DNA of 64,000 nucleotides from Rhizoclosmatium globosum (lineage: Eukaryota > Chytridiomycota > Chytridiomycetes > Chytridiales > Chytriomycetaceae): assembly GCA_002104985.1 (NCBI GenBank), contig MCGO01000007.1, positions 124,001-188,000 on the forward strand, in the 5' to 3' direction. Shown here one piece after another: positions 1 through 12,157 of the stretch. The notes beneath the pieces were generated by a model. The model saw nothing but the letters and a program-made list of their open reading frames with translations. It was not told the origin of the DNA and did not search any database. How positions within the stretch are numbered: the first letter of the stretch is position 1; the number at the start of each line of letters is the position of its first letter. The position numbers and the translations under genes are program-made.

Positions 1-171
1 ACCTTCGCCAAACAAATGTTGCCCCAGAATCCGGCTCTAAAGAGAAAGATCAAGTTTAGCATTTTGTTTTTGCTTTCTTCACGCACTCAACCAAAAGCAT
101 CGAAATTGATACAGCATCTGGAGTTTATTCAGAATAAATACAAACAATGAGATGAGTGCTTGTCTTTAAAA
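1..171. other. 3' flank of POL3
   Basis: Short AT-rich stretch downstream of the POL3 stop codon. No reading frame or RNA gene is recognisable in it. Confidence 0.4.
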
Positions 172-3100
172 TCACCACTCGTACGCGAACCTGAAGAAAA
201 AAAACGTAAATACCTGGAACCAAATACACAAACCCAACAAACCTATTCATTGTCTTGGAAGCATCATTCAAATCTTTTTGCGCCTTCTTGCGCATATAAA
301 AGATGGGACAATCTTGAGCCGAGCAAATCACATCCTGATGCAACGAGCCTTGACACCTTTGACACTGTGTCCACAAACGCGAGTACTTTTCTTCCAGCTC
401 AGTCATATTGTTTAAGTGCTTCTGGTATAAGTCGACCATCTTGGGGCGGCAGTTGATACAGACAGCGGTTTCTAAGTTTCGTGAGTATATGAAAGCATAT
501 GGCTGACAACGTACCATCCTTGGGCAGAGGAGTTTTACATCCCAAACAAGTTGCTGTTCTGACAGCAAACTTCATCAGACCTCCCATACTAGTTGGAGCA
601 GCGACACTAATTGTTCGAACGTGGTCTCCAGCTGCAAAGAGTCTTGTGAGAAAACAGAAGAGAGGAGGAAAAGAACTCACCCAACAAACTTGACGACTTT
701 TCACCAAGAATAGGTTCGAAGATACGCATTAATGGATTCGCCAGTTGGTTTTCCACTAGTGTGGATATTAACCTCATTAAATCCAATAAACATGATTCTT
801 ACAGTAGTACTTTGTGTCAATAGGAATATTGTTGTCCAGAACATATAACGGGTCTTCAGCCTTCTCGTAAGCTGCAGCGTCTTTTGTTCCTTTGATAATA
901 ACATACGAAACACGATCGCCAACATTCGGAGCAGAACCTATTTCCAACGAGTAAGATGAAATGAAACGAAGACAAGCTTCTACACACCAGCATCTCTCTT
1001 CCGCATACGCTCGGCCAATTCAACGTGCGCCTGCTTACCCGTGTATTCTACCAACGACATCAACACAAAACCACAGAAACCCAAAAAGTAACAAACCTGT
1101 CTTTCCCAACCCCTTTGAAATAACCAAATATGACAGATCAATCTTGTTTTGCAGCAGATCCGCAATCACATTCTTGACATACGCCTCCGCGCCCGCAGTG
1201 TCTCTATCAATGAGGATCTTGTGCAAACACGTCTCAATCACGTTTCCCACAAGCTGACAACTATCACGACGCACAGTCTACAAAAACGAAATTTAGCGGT
1301 CACCTTTATATGAGAGTGTTCCAAACCTCAATACCCTTGGCATCCAGTTTATCATGTTTGACAGGATTCGTCCAATACAGTCCCGCGTACCTCTTCTTGT
1401 TGATCAGTAGATACGGCCAGTATACTTTCTCGAAGTCCAAGTTGATTGGCTTCACGAAGTGTTGAGTGACATAGGCTGCAGCTTCACGGCCCAAGCGCAT
1501 CGCCTCAGCGACTTCTTTCGGTCCAAACTTGACCATGACTGAATCAGTGTCTCCATAAATAACGCGCGCATCGTGTTCGTATCCGTTTTCGATGGTGTAT
1601 TTTGCTTCGACCAGCTGTATGTTTGGATCAGATTATGAATCTAAAACGAGACTCACGCAAATGAACTTACTTCCTTCGTCTTTTCAATCATTTCACGACC
1701 ATAGGCTGTTACACTAGACGAGATAGCAAGCAAGGGAAGTTTTCCAACTAAACAAAGGCTGTTAGTTTGGTTCTTTCTCAGGTCAAAATCCACACCTGTT
1801 GCTCCAGTAAACCCATACACAGAGTTCGCCGAAATCTGTAGCAAGCAGCATCAGTCGTCAATCAGTCAACACCAAGAATCAAACAAACCTTCAACGCCAG
1901 TTGACGACCATCTAACACAGCTCTCTTAAACGGATCCGTCTCCTTCTTCAAATCAGCTTTCGCCTTCTTACGAGCGCCAATCAAGTCTTCGAGAATAATC
2001 GGAAGCATTCCTTTCTGAACAGACGCTTTGAGAAAGATATCTGGAATCTCAGAGTTAGGAACGTTTCTCAATCGACGACAAACAAGAGAAACATACCGTT
2101 GTTTGGAGTTTGTACGTAGTCATCCTCGGTGAGTCCGTACTTTGTGATGACACTTGGATTCGCGATGTAGGTGGAATAGCACAAATTATGAGCCATCATG
2201 ATGGAGGGATACAGCGAAGTAAAATCCAAAGTGGCGATAGGAATGTCGTAGTATCCCTTCTCAGGCTCAATAACCGTGGCTCCTTCGTATTGCTCATCCG
2301 TTCCTAATATACACTATCAGCGACAAAAGAAAAGCAAAACAAGCAAACCTTCAGGATTCATATTCGGAATAAGGAGACCCTGCTGTTTAGCCTTTCGATA
2401 CAGTTGCGAAATGACCTTGATTTGTTGACCACGAGTCAAGAGGTAGTTGAACGGAACTCCAGTCACGCGTGCCATTTCAATATAGTTGATGATGCACATG
2501 AGTTTGTCAAGCAGACGTTGTGGAAGGTATGCATCCTTTGAGCCACAGTAAGTTATACAAGAGAAGAAGCGATGGAATCATACCTTCAAACAGTAAATAG
2601 CAAGTCGTCGACGCGTCTCGTCATTTCCGTTCTGTAAATCGGCAATGATGGAGTGGTGTACATCTTCCTTCTGTTCACCTATTGAACACAACAAATTCAA
2701 TATCCAACAATTTCGAACCATAAACATACCCAGGAAGTGTGCACTGACAGAGTTCAGGGTATAAGATCTCAATTTATGGTCACGCTGCATGATTTGTAGA
2801 ACATCCACTTGAAGACGTCCCTCAATATTAATCGCCTTGTTATCACGAGTACCAAGCGCCTTTGAAGAGAAGCGAGAGTCTTTGGCTTTCGTCTCCAAAT
2901 CTCGGACGCGTCCTATTATGCATTAATCAGTAACGCATGTAAACAATTGAACCAACTCACCGAGAAAGGGGAAGCGCTGCACTTTCAACGTCGCAGCACG
3001 TTCGAGAAGATATGGGAAATCGAAGTTTTGGATGTTGTATCCAGTAATAATGTCAGGATCGCACTGTACAAAGTGAATAAGAATAATTCATAGATCATAA

Positions 3101-4538
3101 CGGCTCACAATACGAATGAACTCCGCCCATTTCGCCAATAAGTCGGTTTCGCGTTCAAAGCAGAGGGTATGTGTTCCAGCAATATAGGCGCACTGCTTTA
3201 ACGTGAATACGTTTCGAATAAACGGCTTATCGGAGCCTGTTGAGATTCTAAATTAGCTATAGGATTCTAAAGACGCAGAAAGATACCTTGGATAGTGACA
3301 ACATTGGCGATTTGGATGACCGGATCTTCTTTGGCATCGGGAAACACTCCTTTTCTTCCTGCACACTCAATATCGAAGGAGAGAACACGCAGAGGAGCAA
3401 TTTTGGACCAGTCTCCCTCTGGTTCATGGGCAATTATGTCTTTGTAGCTGCGAAAACAATTAGTTAGACGTCATAATCGTATCAATATATACTAACTCGA
3501 CATCAACTTCCAGTTGAGCATGAGACGTCGCGTTATTTTGACGAAGGATATACTTTTGAGCCTTCAACTCGACCCAACTCGCTCCCGGAATCTAAAGTGC
3601 GCTCACGTTAGAAACTGCATCGGTCCAAACATCACAACTTACGTTATTATCAATCATAAACCGCAATGGAAACCCAACACTCGACTCAAAAGTCGGGAAC
3701 GTGATGCTCCCAAACCCAGGAAACTGAACCGACCCCATTTCAAGCAAACGCCGTGCAACAGCAACTTGACCAGCGTAATGAAAGAAGATTTGAAGAAACA
3801 CTGTTTTGTCCGGACCTTGGTACCCAAAGATGGATTGTTTGAGAACGATTCGAACGTCAATTACGGCGCGGCCTGCTTGTTCTTGGCGTTTGCTGTCGCG
3901 ACGGATTGCAGCCTGTGTTTGGTGGTTAATGGATTGTTGTGATGGGGGTTGGGTAGACTCAACGTCGAGAGTGGTCATAAACGACTGAACATGCTCTTCT
4001 TTGAAGCCGTTAGGAGCTGGAACATAGAAGTATCTATCGTATGCATTAGGCCAAAAGAAGTATTTTGAAACAGCACTCACGGCAAGAATCCATGGACGTG
4101 AGCTAGAACCGAGAACCCTTCCTCCGTGATACCGTACATACGCACGATCGACATGTCCTTCATGTTCTCTGCGTTATCAAAGACGGTCTTCCCATCGTAC
4201 TCGTCGACATCAATCTGTTGGAAGACTGTAATGGAGGGGGTTAGTTGGAGACAGGAAACAAGGAAGTAACAAACCAAGTGGTTCTCGGTTGTTTGTTGGA
4301 AGTCCCGTCCTAGTTCTCGGCCAAGTAGCTTCGTAGTTCCCTGTTGGAATTGGATCTGTTTAGAGGTGGTTTCCTCAGACAAAGGGATCAAACCGTCAGC
4401 AAACGACTGCGATGTGGAATTCAAGTGTTCCTCGAACGTCGATGGTTCGCCCAATGTACTAGTGCTGGACTTGAGGCGCTTTGGCTGAGGCTGCGATGAC
4501 GGCGGGGCGGCCATGGTCTGTTTCGATGGTCCAAGCAT
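172..4538 (-). CDS. POL3: DNA polymerase delta catalytic subunit
   Basis: Replicative family B polymerase with 3'-5' proofreading; nuclear, working with PCNA on the lagging strand. About a dozen exons read leftward from 4538. In order they encode a disordered N-terminus, exonuclease motif [20 protein letters not shown] (near 3400), exonuclease [18 protein letters not shown] (near 3010), polymerase motif [21 protein letters not shown] (near 2220), motif B with [11 protein letters not shown] (near 1820), motif [13 protein letters not shown] (near 1540), and two cysteine modules. CysA contains [11 protein letters not shown]. CysB runs CINCRP...CQRCQG...CSAQDCP and binds the Fe-S cluster in this family. 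The last intron (AG/GTTTGT...TTCTTCAG) gives a C-terminus NRFAYEW followed by stop at 172-174. All catalytic motifs are intact. The start at MLGPSKQ is the first Met; an internal Met nine codons on is possible. Confidence 0.96.
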
Positions 4539-4752
4539 CTTTTTTCGGACTTTCTCTTCTTCCTTTCCTGAATAACAAGAACATTTCCATATCGACTTAA
4601 TCGAAAGTCGCTAAATACAAACGGTTTATTATTGCGACTATATATCTGTTGAATTATTCCCCGGGTATACTCTTATCCAAATTTCATCCTACGAACTTAT
4701 AAATATACGCGCTGGTCTTTCGGCTGACCTACATCCTCTCACTTCGGATCCA

Positions 4753-5490
4753 TTATGCAGCTCCCCCCAGACCAAAAAAGAAGCCAAAAGCAAAACCAAC
4801 GACAGGACCTATCGCAGCCATCGCTACTATCCCTAGTCCATTCCATCCACCTGTTGATTTCTTTCCACGCGTGTTTCTAGGTTTACTTGAAGTCTTCCGC
4901 ACCATCATCAACCGTTTTGATCCCACGTCTCCATTCAACCTCCGTTTCTTTGATGCATGGTCAGTAAAAGGAGATACACGGTCGTTTTGAGAGTTGCTTG
5001 AGTCGTCCGATTCCGTGTCTGAGGCGTCTGAGTCTGAGGGATGCATTTGTTCAAACTTCCGCTTCACACGCATCAAATCGCGCTCCAGGGACTCGAGTCT
5101 AGCGGCATGTGAGTTTGACGGAGCGACCTGTTTTAAGTAAGAAGAAGCCGAGACGAGCGAGCGATGCGGCTGAGTTGACGAGCATTTGAAGTTTGGCGTT
5201 GATTCGAATGTGGATGGTTTGTGCGTCGTCTTTGTTTGTTCGTGGGTTTGTTCTTGGTTTGAATTCGGTGAATCGTCTGAGTCATCGATTGGATCCAAGT
5301 TCAAGACAGCGTTTCTCTGTTTCACTTTGGCTTTGAGTTCGTCGAACATTCGATCGCGTGGCGTTTGGGACGGCGGCACTTTCGGTGTTTGGGGCGCGGG
5401 CTTTAGTGTTTTGAGTGCACTTTGGAGGGCTGCTGCTGTTGGAGGAGGCGGCGGAGGAGGTGGTGGTGGTGGTTGTTGGGTGCCCAGCAT
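4753..5490 (-). CDS. Proline-rich protein with C-terminal hydrophobic segment
   Basis: Single-exon frame of about 245 residues whose family I do not recognise. It begins MLGTQQ followed by an uninterrupted run of prolines. A charged helix (DRMFDELKAKVKQRNAVL) comes next, then long Ser/Asp-rich and Lys/Arg-rich disordered stretches with KKRRLN, and a C-terminal Gly/Phe-rich hydrophobic segment (WNGLGIVAMAAIGPVVGF and onward) that could be a tail anchor. The polyproline tract could bind profilin or SH3/WW domains. A possible intron lies in the 5' leader near 5500-5560 (GTGAGCC...CACATAG). Its start region faces the b5-ACAD gene, so the roughly 260 bp between them is a divergent promoter. It may be a membrane-tethered scaffold, but that is a guess. 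Confidence 0.6.
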   Translation of the reverse strand: MLGTQQPPPPPPPPPPPTAAALQSALKTLKPAPQTPKVPPSQTPRDRMFDELKAKVKQRNAVLNLDPIDDSDDSPNSNQEQTHEQTKTTHKPSTFESTPNFKCSSTQPHRSLVSASSYLKQVAPSNSHAARLESLERDLMRVKRKFEQMHPSDSDASDTESDDSSNSQNDRVSPFTDHASKKRRLNGDVGSKRLMMVRKTSSKPRNTRGKKSTGGWNGLGIVAMAAIGPVVGFAFGFFFGLGGAA

Positions 5491-5754
5491 TTGAGAGGAA
5501 GAATTAACTATGTGATTAAAAAGTACATAGAATAACCTAGTTCTTAAAGTATTTAGACGGCTCACTGGATGCTGTTTGTACTACTAAAGCGCGTCTCATT
5601 CTCTTGTGTAGAATAGCCTCTAAATGTTATCCCCAGCGCAGAATAGGCTGAAATTACTTCATTGAATGCTATTGATGGTATTGCGAACTCAGTCAATTGA
5701 AGAGGGAAGTAAGAGAAAGAGGAGTCCGATTGTGAACAAAAAAGATCATTCAGA

Positions 5755-7812
5755 ATGAGTAACTTCACAGCAGAAGAAGTCGCGAAGCACAACAAGGTAC
5801 TTCCTCATCAACTGTCTCTGTTTGTTAACCTTGGATACAACTAGGAATCTGATATCTGGATCATTGTTCACGGAAAGGTAACTTTCCCGCGTTGTTAAGA
5901 CTTGTTCACTCTAACATCTCCTCAGGTTTACGACCTCGTGAGTCTCCTTGCATACATGGTAACACCATCTAATACATTCGTCAAAGACTGCCTTCCTGTC
6001 TGAGCACCCAGGAGGAAAGAAAGTCCTATTGAAGGTGCTTTGCTTGTCCCAAATCCCACCCCTCAACTACAATCTAACCTGATCTTCACGCGGTTACTTA
6101 GGTTGCAGGAACAGACGCGAGCAAACAGTTTGACCAGTTCCACAATGCTGGTGTCCTTGAAAAGTTCGGTCCTCAGGTATTAATATATCTCATGGGTCCT
6201 CGTCCTCCAAAACACGTGGGATCTGACTCTGAATATGTACGCACCTAGCTTCTCAAAGGAACTATTGGCAGCAATGCAGTCGCGAAAAAGGAAGAAACCT
6301 TAGTCCAGAAGTCGGAGGCGGTCGCAGCACCTTTGGTTGGAACTGAAGCTGGAGAATCCTTTGGTGACCTTGTTCCCTTTGGTGACCCATACTGGTACCA
6401 AGACTGGGCTTCTCCCTACTACAACCAATCGCACCGCAAGCTTCGCTCTTATGTGAGAAACTTTGCTGAGAAGGAAGTGATGCCTTACTGCTTCGAATGT
6501 AAGCTCACCACCTGATTTATTCAGTCTTATGGAATAACCATATCATATTCCTGCAGGGGACGAAGCAAAAGCTGTTCCAAAGAGTCTTTTCAAGAAAGCA
6601 GCAGAAGCCGGAATCCTGTCCTGTCTTGTTGGCTCCCACTTCCCCTCCGAATTCTCTCCAACCCCACCACCAGTCGGAATCAAACCCTCTGAATTCGACC
6701 CTTTCCATGCCTTCATCGTCGTCGACGAACTCTGCCGTACCGGATCTGGTGGTGTCTCATGGGGTCTCTTTGGAGGAATGGGAATCGGTCTCCCACCTGT
6801 ACTTCACTTTGGAAGCGACGAACTCAAGAAGCGAATCGTTCCACCTGTTCTTGCTGGTGAAAAGTTCATCTGTCTTGCGATCACGGAGCCGTATGCGGGT
6901 AGTGATGTTGCCAACTTGAAGACGGAGGCGAAGAAGACTCCAGATGGGAAGCATTACATCTTGAATGGAGAGAAGAAGTGGATTGTGAGTATTTGGGTTG
7001 AACTTTGCTGTTGATGCATGACTTACCTGTTTGAAAACAGACAAACGGAGTTTTTGCAGACTACTTTACCGTCGCGTGTCGCACTGGTCCTGAAGGAATG
7101 GGTGGACTCTCTTTGCTTCTTGTGGAACGTACTATGCCAGGTGTTTCCACGCGTCAAATGCAATGTTCCGGAGTGTGGGCTTCCGGAACCAGTTACGTAA
7201 CCTTTGAAGACGTCAAAGTCCCAGTCGAGAACTTGATTGGCAAAGAAAACAAGGGTTTCAAGTGTATCATGTGTACGTCATCCCCGTCTACTTCTCCCCC
7301 AAAAAACACTCTAACACTCTTAAACAGACAACTTCAACAACGAACGCATGGGTATTGCCATGCAAGCAACCCGTTTCGCCCGCGTCTGCTATGAAGACGC
7401 CATGAAATACGCCCACAAGCGCAAAACCTTCGGAAAACTCCTCATCGACCACCCAGTCATCCGCAACAAATTCGCCCATATGGCGCGTCAGATCGAAGCA
7501 ACCCACGCGTGGATGGAAGTCCTCATTTATCAAAGCATGACCATGGATCCCGACCTCCAGATGTTGAAGCTTGGTGGACCTGTTGCACTCTTGAAAGCGC
7601 AGAGCACACAGACGTTTGAGTATTGTGCGCGTGAGGCTGCACAGATTTTTGGGGGGTTGAGTTATTCGAGAGGTGGACAGGCGGAGAGGGTTGAGCGGTT
7701 GTATCGTGAGGTTAGAGCATATGCGATTCCAGGTGGAAGTGAGGAGATTATGTTGGAGCTTGGAATTCGACAGAGTTTGAAGGTTGGTGAGTTTATGGGA
7801 AGCAAGATGTGA
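5755..7812 (+). CDS. Cytochrome b5 / acyl-CoA dehydrogenase fusion
   Basis: Flavoenzyme that oxidises an acyl-CoA to the enoyl-CoA, with an N-terminal cytochrome b5 heme domain that may accept or pass electrons. Small 5' exons encode MSNFTAEEVAKHNK, then SDIWIIVHGKVYDL and the heme-ligand motif EHPGGKK (near 6005). A linker leads to the ACAD core: LAITEPYAGSDVANLKTEA, NGEKKWITNGVFADYF across an intron, RKTFGKLLIDHPVI, and the C-terminal IPGGSEEIMLELGIRQ. The Glu of NNERMGIA (near 7345) sits where the long-chain/isovaleryl branch places its catalytic base; the usual Glu before the C-terminal GG is absent, as in that branch. Stop is TGA at 7810. The frame is intact across about eight exons. Fungal b5-ACAD fusions are known. 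Substrate range is not deducible. Confidence 0.93.
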
Positions 7813-9048
7813 GAACGTTTTTGGATGGATTGTTTTACGAAATAAACAAAGATTTTTGCAGAAAAGCGCTGGAGACCACCTTCGATCTGATGGTGATTTC
7901 CTGCGAGATGATTTTAAGGGTAGCTCCACCCATCAAAAGGTGTGTGAAACGCGATTGCGAGGACTCAGTTGGGAAATAGAGTGCAATTGTTGGTCATAAT
8001 TACGCGTGAGACGCATTATGTGAGATATTTACGTAGTCGAATCCTTTGAGGTATGTTTTAAGGTTCCAGAAAATGGAACTTAATTGGAATAAACAAAGGC
8101 AACTGCTATCAAAAGCAAAGCTCTTGAAGGTATTTATAGTATAGTATATTTAAACTGAGTCAAGAGACCCGAGACCACAATGAATTCCCATAACAAACCA
8201 AAACGCCCCCCTTCATATTGGAAATGAAAAACGATTGGCATTAAGCCAAAACCAGTCAGTTTTTAAACCCTCAAAGCTCACCGACATTCATGGCAGAGAG
8301 GATTTCACACTGATCAGTTACTTTCCCCCCCTTCCGCAGGCCATGGCAGTCAATCGAACACAACGGGGTTCTGACCAGCAAAAGAATAAAATCCCCACAC
8401 CACCTAGAGAACCTGCCTCAGAAAGACTTGGAGGTGTTCCCATTCGCCGAGATGGTGGGCGGAATCCAAATGAGATTGTGATCAACCTTGTTGCCTCATC
8501 CCATTATTGCAGAGATGGCACGAACAAATCGGTGTTGACACGAGAACTCATAGGTTAAGGAATAAGGGGAGGGTAGAGTCTTGCTTATGTTCCAGAGGAT
8601 CTAAATACACCATGTAGACTGTTTATTATTAACTAAGACGTGTTCACCTGAGAAGGTTATGTTTGAAAGATCCGACGCAAGAATGATCCGTTCACGTGTT
8701 CGAAGGGAATTGACAAAGGAATCAGTGATATCTGGAAGTGATTCGATTATGGCGGTGACAACCATAGCGCTCAGATGGGAACTTGACAGTACCTGTTGCC
8801 GTCTGTGAGTAGGAAGATCGTTTACAGTAATACTTAGCTGGCGTATCGAAAGCCGTGAAAGGCAACGCGAAGATCCCTGGACTGAAGGCGGGGTTTGTCA
8901 AATTCTTCATTCCATTATTATTCAATGAAAGCACCATGTTCTGATAAAACTGGTACCGTATTAAAGAAGAAACTGAACCAAAGCTAACGGAAAAGAAACT
9001 ACACCCTCGTATTAATTAATAAATTTATTTAAAAAAGTAGAAGGGAGG
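7813..9048. other. Intergenic, no gene supported
   Basis: About 1.2 kb with only short frames. A minus frame at 8722-8937 (MVLSLNNNGMKNL...) has splice-like signals (GTAAACG...CACAG) and could be an exon of the small gene whose duplicated exons lie just upstream on that strand. A plus frame with an ATG at 8342 shows no recognisable family. I see no RNA gene. Confidence 0.35.
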
Positions 9049-9212
9049 GTGATCTCTTCCATAACCAGGTTGTACGAGGGATGCGTATTGCCAGAGCCCC
9101 CATCTGTTTGTCAATCCTGATTCGGTGATGAAACCATAGCCGAAGCTACCGCCACCGAAGGAGGCTTAGAAGAAGTTTCATTGTCTCTGGACCATCACAC
9201 AGTATCTCCAAA
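9049..9212 (-). repeat. Direct repeat copy 1, Gly/Tyr-rich exon-like unit
   Basis: First copy of a roughly 164 bp unit whose second copy is at 9311-9474, 262 bp further on, with only a handful of substitutions. On the minus strand it carries a polypyrimidine/AG acceptor (CTTCTTCTAAG) followed by an open frame ASFGGGSFGYGFITESGLT, continuing WGLWQYASLVQPGYGRDH. In this copy the frame runs to a TAA at 9025-9027. It therefore looks like a terminal coding exon of a small Gly/Tyr-rich protein. The function is unknown. Confidence 0.6.
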
Positions 9213-9310
9213 CTGTAAAAATGAAAGAAGGAAGGAGGGAACGTAATAATAATAAAAAAGGAACGTTGACTAGACGTCAACTAGAGAAGTAAAACAAAGA
9301 AGTATGAAGG

Positions 9311-9474
9311 GCGATCTCTTCCATAACCAGGTTGTACGAGGGATGCGTATTGCCAGAGCCCCCATCCGTTTGTCAATCCTGATTCGGTGATGAAACCATA
9401 GCCGAAGTTACCGCCACCGAAGGAGGCTTAGAAGAAGTTTCAGTGTCTCTGGACCACCGCACAGTATCCCCATA
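9311..9474 (-). repeat. Direct repeat copy 2, Gly/Tyr-rich exon-like unit
   Basis: Second copy of the unit at 9049. It has the same acceptor-like CTTCTTCTAAG and open frame ASFGGGNFGYGFITESGLT, with N for S and G for R changes, and it continues past GYGRDRPSYF. The copies differ mainly at single bases, so the duplication is recent. It may be tandem exon duplication inside one gene or two small genes; upstream exons could lie in 9510-9692 on the same strand. Confidence 0.6.
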
Positions 9475-9728
9475 CTCGTATGAAGAAGAAAGAAGGAAGT
9501 AAGAGAAGTTCAAGGAAAGAGTGAGCCCTCCACATTGACTTTCATTGAACTACTGTCTGACCCTGCACCTGCTGTTTGACCTATTAAAGAAAGTATTAGA
9601 TGTGTACTATGATCACATCTCACTGAGTTAATCCCTTTGTTTGTGCGACAATTTCCACCAATTTTTCTGGCCCACCCACAAAGATATTCCATAATATCTT
9701 GTTGACTGCCTGTTGCTCTGCAAGAAAT

Positions 9729-10566
9729 ATGACGCTAGGCATTCAGCCTGCTGCTGCAAAGATCATGACTGTTAAGCGTTGGAGAAATAGGCATGTCAAG
9801 AAAAGGTAATCGTACTTGATTTGTCTTTCTTCTCTACATCTCATATCAAAAAATAGATCAAGAGAGACAATCATTCCTGCGCGCATCACAAACTTATCCA
9901 ATCTTGCTCAAGTTCCAAGCCAAGTAGAGAGTGCATCAACGTCCCCTCATTTATCTGTTGTTGTGACTCCAGACGCCGATGTAGTGAATGAGCCTATTAT
10001 CACAAAAGAGCAGCAGGCGTGGCTCATCAAAACATCAAATATTCTTTCATGCCAGCATGATAGTTTGCTTTCCCGCAGCGATGAGGTTTGAAGATTTTGA
10101 ATTTGAACTTCAACCAAAGCTCAAATGAATGTAGGATGGATCAAACACTCAATCAGGGACAGAAATTTCTTTGCTTGGTACTATTAATAGTAGTGAAACG
10201 TACCTTGAGACTGACGTACGGGACCCTGATGAATTTGACTCACTTGAACGTTTTTTGTTAAATACCTCCATGGAGATTACTAAACGTGCCCGCCAAGAAT
10301 GGGACGTGTCTTCCGAAGCCACAGAGTTCCCAGAGCTTGAGAACGAACCTTTATCGGAGTCTGACGGCATTTCGGAGAACGAAGTTTCTGAGCTTGTAAA
10401 TGAGGAAGATGAAGAGGAACTGTGTGAGATTGGAGACACAAGTGTAAGCTACCAAACACGGGTGCTTTATGACGCGTTGAAAACAAGTCAAAACTTACCA
10501 GTGAGCAATATCCGCGATACTCACTTACTGGAATTTCAGCAATACGTTCTTTCATTTCCAGTGTAA
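9729..10566 (+). CDS. Acidic hypothetical protein with basic N-terminal helix
   Basis: Three exons that splice in phase: 9729-9805, 9857-10085 and 10135-10566 (donors AG/GTAATC and GAG/GTTTGA; acceptors AAATAG and GTAG), giving about 245 residues. The N-terminus (KIMTVKRWRNRHVKKRSRE) is strongly basic and faintly recalls the recognition helix of a homeodomain, but the W-to-N spacing is one residue short, so I do not assign one. The rest is Ser/Glu/Asp-rich with a cluster EEDEEELCE, typical of an acidic activation-type region. The gene may start further upstream. A transcription regulator is possible but unproven. Confidence 0.5.
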
Positions 10567-11039
10567 TAGCAGAACAATCATAATAAACTTAGATTGAGGA
10601 TTGCTGGTACGGTTAGGTGAGCAACAAGAGTAATGTGTATATTCTGCTTTTGATTGAAGTATCGTTGTGAACAAATAAACAATGGAAAGAGAGTGGCGCG
10701 ACGAGCCTCCATTGCAAGAGTAATGATTCCTAACTCATTTATTGGCTATCTTTGCCTTTCAATCCAGTTAATAAATGTTGATTGCGAATTAAAAGATTAA
10801 GGAGGCAGTATTCAACAATCTGCCAATGATAAACGAATGAAAAGTGAATGACCAGCAACTCGACCAAAACCTCACCAATTCTCCATAGTTATTACGCACC
10901 TGATACCTGAAATCAGAAGACACAGATTTCTTGAGGTTTGATCAAGACCGGCTAACTAATAGTCTGAACTAAACAGTCTCTCCAAACAGTCTCTCCAACC
11001 AAAAGAATCCAACAACCAACGAACCAGCCAACTAACCGA

Positions 11040-11980
11040 ATGGGACCAAAGGGAAAGCACGCGTGTTATCACTTCCGCAATTCCGTCTGTCCCCGCGGCG
11101 ATTCCTGCAAATCGAAGCACACGTATTCCGACAACGACCCGCGCTTCGTTGCCCCCAAGCCGCTCAATCCCGCCACACTTGTTCCTTTGAAGAAACCAAT
11201 CCACTCAAAGCACCTTCCTCGAATCACATCGCGCATCCTCGTCGACGAATACTCAAATCTCTGCAACTTCTTCGCAAGTCGAAGCACAAACATTCTCAAA
11301 CGGCGCACTTTGGCGAGCCACTTTTGGAAAGACTCTCACGCAAGTCGCCTGGGATTCGAAGACCTGAATGCATTCTTGAGACAGGCGGAGCTTCACAATC
11401 TTGTCACTCTTGGGCAAACAAGGGACACTAAGGAGCTTGTAGTTGTGTTGAATGTTGATGCTGTTGGAATTGTGGAACGCATAAGTCCTGGATTTGTTGT
11501 TGTCAGTCATCATGATGGATCTCGATTGGTGATTCCACATTGCGATGAGAATCTACAAGATAACAGTGATGAGTCTGGTGATGAGGATGCACGAAACGCG
11601 AAACGTGAGCTGAAAGAAAGAGAAACAAAGTCCATGACGAAAGTCATTATTCTTCAAAAGGAACAGGTAAGACCGTGTTGCTTTCCAAATAGAAGCCATT
11701 TTTCTTATTATATTCACAGAATGATAGTCTCATCTTAATTCCTGCGTATGAAATACTTCTCGGCGTTTTTGAACGGAACAACACAAACATGGCAACACGA
11801 GAGGAGCTCCAACCGCTGTTATACACTTCAAACAGCAAGCTCAAAAGAACTTGTTTCAGTTTCCGTCACTTTGTTCGTCGTGCCGAGCTTCATGGAATCG
11901 CAAGAAGACTAGTTCTCACCAATAATACTTATGCGAAGCTACTTATGGAGCCCGACGCTGCCAACGTGCTGCAAACGTGA
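11040..11980 (+). CDS. CCCH zinc-finger protein, paralogue A
   Basis: Two exons (11040-11666 and 11720-11980; intron GTAAGACC...TTCACAG) give about 295 residues. Residues 9-28 form a CCCH finger, CYHFRNSVCPRGDSCKSKH (C-X7-C-X5-C-X3-H), a type that binds RNA in other proteins. Two helical segments follow, each ending in a RQAELH/RRAELH-type helix (FLRQAELHNLVTL and FVRRAELHGIARRL). They look like paired winged-helix-like repeats separated by an acidic, charged linker. The closest relative is the gene at 20407-21366. Compared with it, this gene is one base short near 11970. In the shifted frame the coding text continues for nearly 60 codons (VKIKYCDKAV... to a TGA near 12157), so the C-terminus shown may be artificially truncated. 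The biological role is unknown; an RNA-binding regulator is likely. Confidence 0.72.
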
Positions 11981-12157
11981 AAATTAAGTATTGCGATAAG
12001 GCTGTCATGCATTCGGAACAGAAGGATTATGAAGAACCGATGGATGACTGCGAAAACAAAAACAAGGATGATGAACAAGTAAAAACTGGATCACCCATCT
12101 CGTATGCATCACATCAACTCAACACAAGACCCAAAACAAGGAATCGTCGCGTCTGAA

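Noticed and set aside
5186..5494. Plus-strand Gly-rich frame
   Set aside because: It is the antisense of the polyproline gene; the Gly run is the complement of the Pro codons.
8235..8558. 107-residue plus frame
   Set aside because: The frame begins with TTG; the first ATG is at 8342, and there is no family similarity, splice partner or coding-like composition.
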